This document shows, in pieces, positions 9,384-13,598 of a stretch of DNA of 13,598 nucleotides. The DNA is from Rhodococcus sp. IITR03 (GTDB lineage Bacteria; Actinomycetota; Actinomycetes; Mycobacteriales; Mycobacteriaceae): contig LATQ01000001.1 of the NCBI GenBank assembly GCA_001017865.1, positions 1,220,605 to 1,234,202 on the forward strand, given 5' to 3'. The position numbers and the translations under genes were made by a program. The first letter of the stretch is position 1. Each line of letters opens with the position of its first letter. A model generated the notes under the pieces. The model was not told the DNA's origin. It made no database searches and worked only from the letters and a program-made list of their open reading frames with translations.

Positions 9384-10895
9384 ATGGACCTCGAGATCCT
9401 CGGCCGCGCGCTCTCCACGCTGCCCGCCGACGACGATCACCCCTATCGCACCGGTCCGTGGCGTCCGCAGACCACGGAGTACCGCGCCGACGACCTGGAG
9501 GTGATCGGAGATCTGCCCGACGACCTGGACGGCGTGTACATCCGCAACACCGAGAACCCGGTGCACCCCGCCCAGCAGGGGTTCTACCATCGTTCGACGG
9601 CGACGGCATGGTGCACCTCGTCGGATTCCGGAACGGGAAGGCGTTCTACCGCAATCGCTTCGTCGAGACGGACGGTTTCCTCGCCGAGCAGGAGGCCGGC
9701 CGGGCCCTGTGGGCGGGTATCGCCGAGAAGCCGCACAGGTCGGAGCGACAGGACGGCTGGGGTGCCCGCGGCAGGATGAAGGACGGTTCGAGCACCGACG
9801 TCGCCTTCCACAACGGTGTCGCGCTGACGAGCTTCTGGCAGTGCGGCGACCTCTACCGGATCGACCCGATCTCCCTCGAGACCCTCGGCAAGGCCGACTG
9901 GAACGGCGCCTTCCCGTTCGATCTCGGTGTCTCCGCGCACCCGAAGCCGGATCCGCACACGGGAGATGCTGTTCTTCAACTACGGCACCGACGCCCCGTA
10001 CATGCACTACGGCGTCGTCGACTCGTCCGACAACCTCGTCCACTACACGGGAATCGAGCTGCCCGGACCACGCCTGCCGCACGACATGGCATTCACCGAG
10101 AACTACGCGATCCTCAACGACTGTCCGCTGTTCTGGATCCCGGAGGCACTCGAGGCAGGCAAGTACCACTCGAAGTTCCACCCCGACATGCCGATGCGGC
10201 TCGGCGTGATCCCGCGTCGCGGCGACGGCAGCGAGATCGTCTGGTTCGAGGCCGAATCGACGTACGTCCTGCACTGGACGAACGCCTACGAGGACGGCGA
10301 CGAGATCGTGCTCGAGGCTTCCACCAGGAGACGCCCGAACCCGAGGACACCGGGCGGGGATCGATCTACGAACGGGCCTTCCGCGCTCTCGCCCTCGACC
10401 GCCTGGGGACCCATCTGCACCGCTGGCGGATGAACCTGCGCACGGGAACGCTGAAGGAGGAACGTCTGTCCGAGAGCATCACCGAGTTCGGGATGATCAA
10501 CCGGCGTACGGGGGCCGCCCGCACCGGTACACCTACGCCGCGACCGGGGTCCCCGGCTGGTTCCTGTTCGACGGACTCGTCAAGCACGACACCGTGACCG
10601 GCACCGAGGAACGCTACGCACTGGGCGAGGGAGTCTTCGGCAGCGAGACGGTGATGGCACCGCGCATCGGATCGACGGGCGAGGACGACGGCTATCTCGT
10701 CACCATGACCGTCGACATGAACCGCGACCTGTCCGAATGCCTCGTCTTCGACGCGCAGCGACTCGCCGACGGACCGCTGGCGCGCATCCGGTTGCCCGAG
10801 CGGATCAGTTCCGGCACCCACTCGACGTGGCGTCGGGCGCGGAGATTCCGGGATGGCGGATCACCGACCGGCCGGAGGACGCTCTGCGCTTGTGA
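9384..10895 (+). CDS. Carotenoid cleavage / lignostilbene-type oxygenase, frames broken by deletions
   Basis: These non-heme iron enzymes cut a C=C bond with O2 to give two carbonyl products, in carotenoids, apocarotenoids, stilbenes or phenylpropenes. The repaired length is about 505 aa, normal for the family. The early family motif YHRFDGDGMVHLV is present. Four His-containing motifs fit the iron ligands of the seven-bladed propeller fold: AHPKPDPHTGEM, LPHDMAFTENY, VLHWTNAYEDGD and the C-terminal GTHSTW. Frame changes lie near 9592, 9961-9963 (two bases), 10316-10317, 10506 and 10829-10830. All are repaired by restoring G (or possibly one C and one G at 9961). The repaired end reads TDRPEDALRL before the TGA at 10893-10895. 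It follows the SCP2-type thiolase closely, suggesting that a cleavage product is processed further as a CoA ester. Substrate class is not decidable from sequence alone. Confidence 0.9.
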
Positions 10896-10920
10896 CATTT
10901 CCGTGTCGCCGGGCGTCACA
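10891..10920. repeat. Inverted repeat TGTGAC-N18-GTCACA
   Basis: Perfect 6-bp arms (10891-10896 and 10915-10920) overlap the oxygenase stop codon and precede the next gene. They could be a weak terminator or a protein-binding site. The spacer is far longer than the 6 bp of a CRP/GlxR-type site. Confidence 0.3.
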
Positions 10921-10925
10921 CCCGT

Positions 10926-10931
10926 TATGGT
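10926..10931 (+). promoter_or_regulatory. Possible -10 element for a leaderless transcript
   Basis: TATGGT (TANNNT type) ends 7 nt before the ATG at 10939, placing the expected transcription start at about that ATG. No good Shine-Dalgarno sequence precedes the ATG, and leaderless mRNAs are common in actinobacteria. No clear -35 is visible. An in-frame ATG at 10927 is an alternative start. Confidence 0.3.
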
Positions 10932-10938
10932 TCTGCGC

Positions 10939-11702
10939 ATGACGGCTACGAGACGGCACTGGCGACGGTCGTGATGGGTGCGGGTGCCGTCGTGCCGCCG
11001 TCGCGGCGGCTCCCGCCGCGGCCGCGGATCCTGCGGACGCGTGCATCCGCAACGGTGGTGGCTCGTGACGATCGACGGCGCCGAGCCCGTCCCACCGGTT
11101 TTCGGATTCGACGGTCCCCGCCTGCTCGGACTCCAGGCGGGGTCGGCAACGCGTGCATCACCAACGTGGGTCCCGGCGCCGTGACGGTCACGCATCCCGA
11201 GGGACGTGTCCCGGGACGCACCGAGGTGTCCACCGCGCTCGTGGAGATGCGGGTCGACGGCGGGCTCGGCAACGTCGCCGTCACCAACGTCGGTACCGGT
11301 GCGGTCACGGTGCACCGGACGGGTCACGCCCGAGCCGTTGCGGCGCCCGCACAGGCTCCGCTCCCCGGGATGCCGGAGCTGATCCTCGACGCAGGAACCG
11401 ACGGCGTCTTCGTCACGAACGTCGGTACGGGCGGTGTCACGGTCGTCGACCGTGCCGTCGCGCCGGCGGAGCTCCCGGCCCCGCCGCCGCCTCCCCCGGG
11501 TGCGGTCGTCACCGATCCGTTCAGCGGAAACATCTATGTTACAAACCTCTTCGGGCCCGACATCGTCGTCGCGGAACCCGCCTCGACCGCCGAAGGGAGC
11601 GTGGTCGAGCGGCCGGTTCCGGGAACGGCGGTCGACTACGGGACGGGCAACGTCTTCGTGACGAACATCGGCGGGGGACAGGTGACCGTCATCCGCGGCT
11701 GA
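10939..11702 (+). CDS. Secreted protein with six YVTN-like repeats, frames broken near the N-terminus
   Basis: I do not know the function. After repair the protein is about 255 aa. It starts MTATRRALATVVMGAGAVV and continues through an Ala-rich stretch to APAAAADPADA, a clear secretion signal with likely cleavage near residue 30. Six copies of a G-N-x-x-V-T-N-x-G-x-G-x-V-T-V-like unit begin at about residues 35, 73, 114, 158, 200 and 240. Examples are VFVTNVGTGGVTVVD and IYVTNLFGPDIVVAE. The 38-44 residue spacing fits YVTN-type beta-propeller blades, about 42 aa each. A run of six Pro (183-188) separates repeats 4 and 5. Cys36 and Cys74 fall in the first two repeats and could pair. Frame changes near 10956, 10994, 11065 and 11139-11142 are each repaired by one G. 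From about 11143 to the stop the frame is uninterrupted. The N-terminal reconstruction is inference, though the signal peptide and repeat 1 it yields are convincing. Confidence 0.75.
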
Positions 11703-11833
11703 TCCGCCGGCCCCGTCGTTTCCCGACAACGTTCCGGACTCGGATACATCACATCCGGTTCACGAATATGTCATCCTTCTACTCGATACTGCCGGGGAGG
11801 GACGCGGCACCAGGACAGTAGCGGGGCGGGGGC
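11703..11833. other. Intergenic gap before the cutinase gene
   Basis: There is a small inverted repeat, CGGAT (11741-11745) with ATCCG (11753-11757). No strong terminator and no confident promoter are visible. TTCACG (11759-11764) and GATACT (11785-11790) are spaced 20 bp, which is too wide to call a promoter. A G-rich run (11823-11832) directly before the ATG may serve as a weak ribosome site. Confidence 0.3.
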
Positions 11834-12745
11834 ATGGCTATGAGAAGAGTGTGGGCGGCAACGGTGGCCGCAGTGGCGGCATGTGCAGCAGTATTCGTCG
11901 CAATGCCTGCGGCCCAAGCGAATCCGCCCGCATGCCCGACGCTGAACGTGGTCGCGGTGCCCGGAACGTGGGAGACCTCGAACACCCCCGACCCCGGCCG
12001 CGGGAACGGCATGCTCGCCCAGGTCACGTCCAATCTTCCCGCCGGGGCGCGCGTCGACTACGTCGCGTATCCCGCCACGGCCTTCCCGTGGGAGGGCGAC
12101 GTGTACGCGGCCTCCCGCAACCGCGCCGTCGACAATGCGCGCGGCATCATCGCGGCCACCGCCGAACGGTGCCCCCTCACGAACTTCGCCCTCGTCGGCT
12201 ACAGCCAGGGTGCCGATGCCGCAGGTGATCTCGCCGCCGAGATCGGCACCGGGCTGGGAGTGGTCGGTCCGCACCGCCTCGTCGCGGTGGGTCTGCTGTC
12301 CGATCCGCGCCGCTCCGAACTCGACCCGTTCGTCGGTCCGCCCGTCGCCGGCACCGGTGCCGGAGGTGCCCGCGCGGGAGGCTTCGGATTCGTAACGCCC
12401 AACGTGCGCACCATCTGCGCGGTGGGCGACCTCTATTGCTCGACGCCGCCGGAGGACTTCGTCACGCGACTGGCCGGCTTCCTCGCCATCTCGGCGGGCA
12501 GCCCGTTCGAGCAGCTCGAGAACTACCGCGACGAGGCGACCGCGCTCTACAACGACATCATGACCGCCGGGGGCATCCCGATGCTGCAGCTGCAGCTCAC
12601 GCCCGAGGCGAACGAGCTGCGCGAGCAGAAGATCCGCACCTTCTACGAGTCGCAGATCCACCAGGACTACTCGAACTACGTGGTCGACGGTCGCGGAACG
12701 ACGGCCACACGGTGGCTGCACGACTGGATCGCCTCCAAGGCCTGA
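11834..12745 (+). CDS. Secreted cutinase-family serine hydrolase (Culp-like)
   Basis: This is a predicted exported alpha/beta-hydrolase acting on ester or lipid substrates at or outside the cell envelope. It has 303 aa in an intact frame. The signal peptide starts MAMRRVW, has a hydrophobic Ala/Val core and ends AQA before Asn30. GYSQGAD (122-128) carries nucleophile Ser124. Asp199 in VGDLYC and His276 in QIHQDYSNY complete the expected triad. Cys34/Cys113 and Cys195/Cys202 match the two disulfides of cutinases. Length and layout fit mycobacterial and rhodococcal cutinase-like proteins, which are mostly esterases, lipases or phospholipases rather than true plant-cutin hydrolases. The gene converges on the dehydrogenase, with only 3 bp between the stop codons. 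A start at the second Met (11840) is possible and would keep the signal peptide. Confidence 0.93.
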   Translation: MAMRRVWAATVAAVAACAAVFVAMPAAQANPPACPTLNVVAVPGTWETSNTPDPGRGNGMLAQVTSNLPAGARVDYVAYPATAFPWEGDVYAASRNRAVDNARGIIAATAERCPLTNFALVGYSQGADAAGDLAAEIGTGLGVVGPHRLVAVGLLSDPRRSELDPFVGPPVAGTGAGGARAGGFGFVTPNVRTICAVGDLYCSTPPEDFVTRLAGFLAISAGSPFEQLENYRDEATALYNDIMTAGGIPMLQLQLTPEANELREQKIRTFYESQIHQDYSNYVVDGRGTTATRWLHDWIASKA

Positions 12746-12748
12746 CCA

Positions 12749-13598
12749 TCAGTCGATATCGAATCGTGCGCCCACACGCATGACACGGGGCGCGAAGCGC
12801 ATCAGCCACTTGCGGACCTTCGCACCCGGGGCGACCGTCACCACAGGTTTGTTGTGACGGACCGCCCCGACGATCGCCTTGGCCACCTTCTCCGGCGCGA
12901 TGTGCAGGCGCCGGTACATCGCGAGGGTGCGGGTGCGTCGCGCTGCTCGTAGTTCCTTGTTCGGCGCGACGTACTCCGTCGCCCGGGTGAGGTTGGTGTC
13001 CACCAGGTCGGGACACACGACGGTCACGCCGATCCCGTGTTCGAGCAGTTCGGCGCGCAGGCACTCCGACAACATGAACACCCCGGCCTTGCTCGTCGTG
13101 TAGGCGGCGAGGTTGCGTTGCGGCATGTACGCCGCCGCCGACGAGACGTTGACGATCTGCCGCCCGTGCCGGCTTCGATCATCTGCTCGGTGAAGGCACG
13201 GCAGCCGTAGACCACGCCCCAGAAGTTCACGTCCATCACGTTCTCGAAGACGCTCTGCGGGGTGTCGGCGAAGGCACCGATGACACCGATGCCCGCGTTG
13301 TTGACGAGCACGTCGGCGACGCCGTGCCGCTCGCGGACGGTCTGCGCGAACTTCCGGACCTGCTGTTCGTCGGAGACGTCGAGTTCGTAGGCGTGGGCGG
13401 CGCCGCCGAAGACGGCCTCGGAACCGCCGGCGCGGGAGCCGGGACGTTCACGAGCGCCACCGTCTCGCGGGCACTGTCGAGATCCTTGTCGGCGACGACG
13501 ACGATGGCGCCTTCGGCGGCGAAGGCGATCGCCGACGCCCGGCCGATCCCGCTACCGCCGCCGGTGACGACGACGAGGGCGCCGGTCAGGTCGCGCAG
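12749..13598 (-). CDS. Short-chain dehydrogenase/reductase, 5'-partial, EphD C-terminal-like
   Basis: This is an NAD(P)-dependent oxidoreductase of the classical SDR type. The coding sequence is open at the window end, and no start codon is seen before LRDLTGALVVVTGGGSGIGR. Motifs in order: TGGGSGIG cofactor loop, LDVSD, NNAGIG, NVSS (catalytic Ser) and YTTSK (Tyr and Lys). The C-terminal part, from LSECLRAEL through TPEKVA-like APEKVAKAI to GARFDID, resembles the SDR half of actinobacterial EphD-type alpha/beta-hydrolase-SDR fusions. An N-terminal hydrolase domain may therefore lie just outside the window. Frame changes near 13160-13161 and between 13424 and 13444 are repaired by one base each. 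The exact place of the second is ambiguous, so about 10 residues after DSARETVALVNV are uncertain. The substrate is unknown. Confidence 0.88.

Noticed and set aside
9961..9963. Programmed ribosomal frameshifting in the oxygenase or gltB
   Set aside because: There are too many sites per gene, no slippery heptamer with a downstream structure was seen, and the same change recurs in unrelated neighbouring genes.
10891..10920. CRP/GlxR operator
   Set aside because: The half-sites TGTGAC and GTCACA are right in kind, but the spacer is 18 bp instead of about 6.
1..13598. tRNA, rRNA, insertion sequence or phage genes
   Set aside because: No tRNA-like cloverleaf, rRNA stretch, transposase, integrase or terminal inverted repeat was recognised on either strand.

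Overview
The window is very GC-rich and gene-dense, with GTG starts, short intergenic gaps and actinobacterial protein families: NADPH-type GltB/GltD, a cutinase-like (Culp-type) secreted esterase, HxlR regulators, thiolases and an EphD-type short-chain dehydrogenase. This points to a mycolic-acid actinobacterium, most likely Rhodococcus or a close relative. That placement is inferred from family content, not from a database match.

Layout. (1) 2-5568, plus strand: glutamate synthase large subunit (gltB, 5' end outside the window) overlapping the small subunit (gltD). (2) 5569-5748: convergent intergenic region with two strong hairpins, probably terminators for gltD and for the facing thiolase. 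(3) 5749-7940, minus strand: a tandem-duplicated HxlR-type regulator followed by a thiolase. (4) 7941-8149: divergent control region with 29-bp-phased repeats. (5) 8150-10895, plus strand: an SCP2-type thiolase and a carotenoid/lignostilbene-type cleavage oxygenase, 27 bp apart. (6) 10939-11702: a small secreted protein built from six YVTN-like repeats. (7) 11834-12745: a secreted cutinase-family hydrolase. (8) 12749-13598, minus strand: a short-chain dehydrogenase, truncated by the window end and resembling the C-terminal half of EphD-type proteins.

Sequence quality dominates the reading. Seven of the nine genes are broken by frame changes, 23 events in all. Every event can be repaired by restoring one or two G or C bases, nearly always inside a G or C run. 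All repaired proteins run end to end through conserved family motifs. I therefore treat these genes as intact in the organism and the breaks as base-calling or assembly deletions. The tandem HxlR gene and the cutinase gene read through without any break.

How the genes may work together. GltBD is primary nitrogen assimilation and is probably unrelated to the rest. The block 5749-10895 looks like a small catabolic module: an oxygenase that cleaves a C=C bond, two thiolases of different subclasses, and a divergently transcribed regulator with a possible metal site. The substrate cannot be read from the sequence. The two secreted proteins at 10939-12745 may act at the cell envelope.
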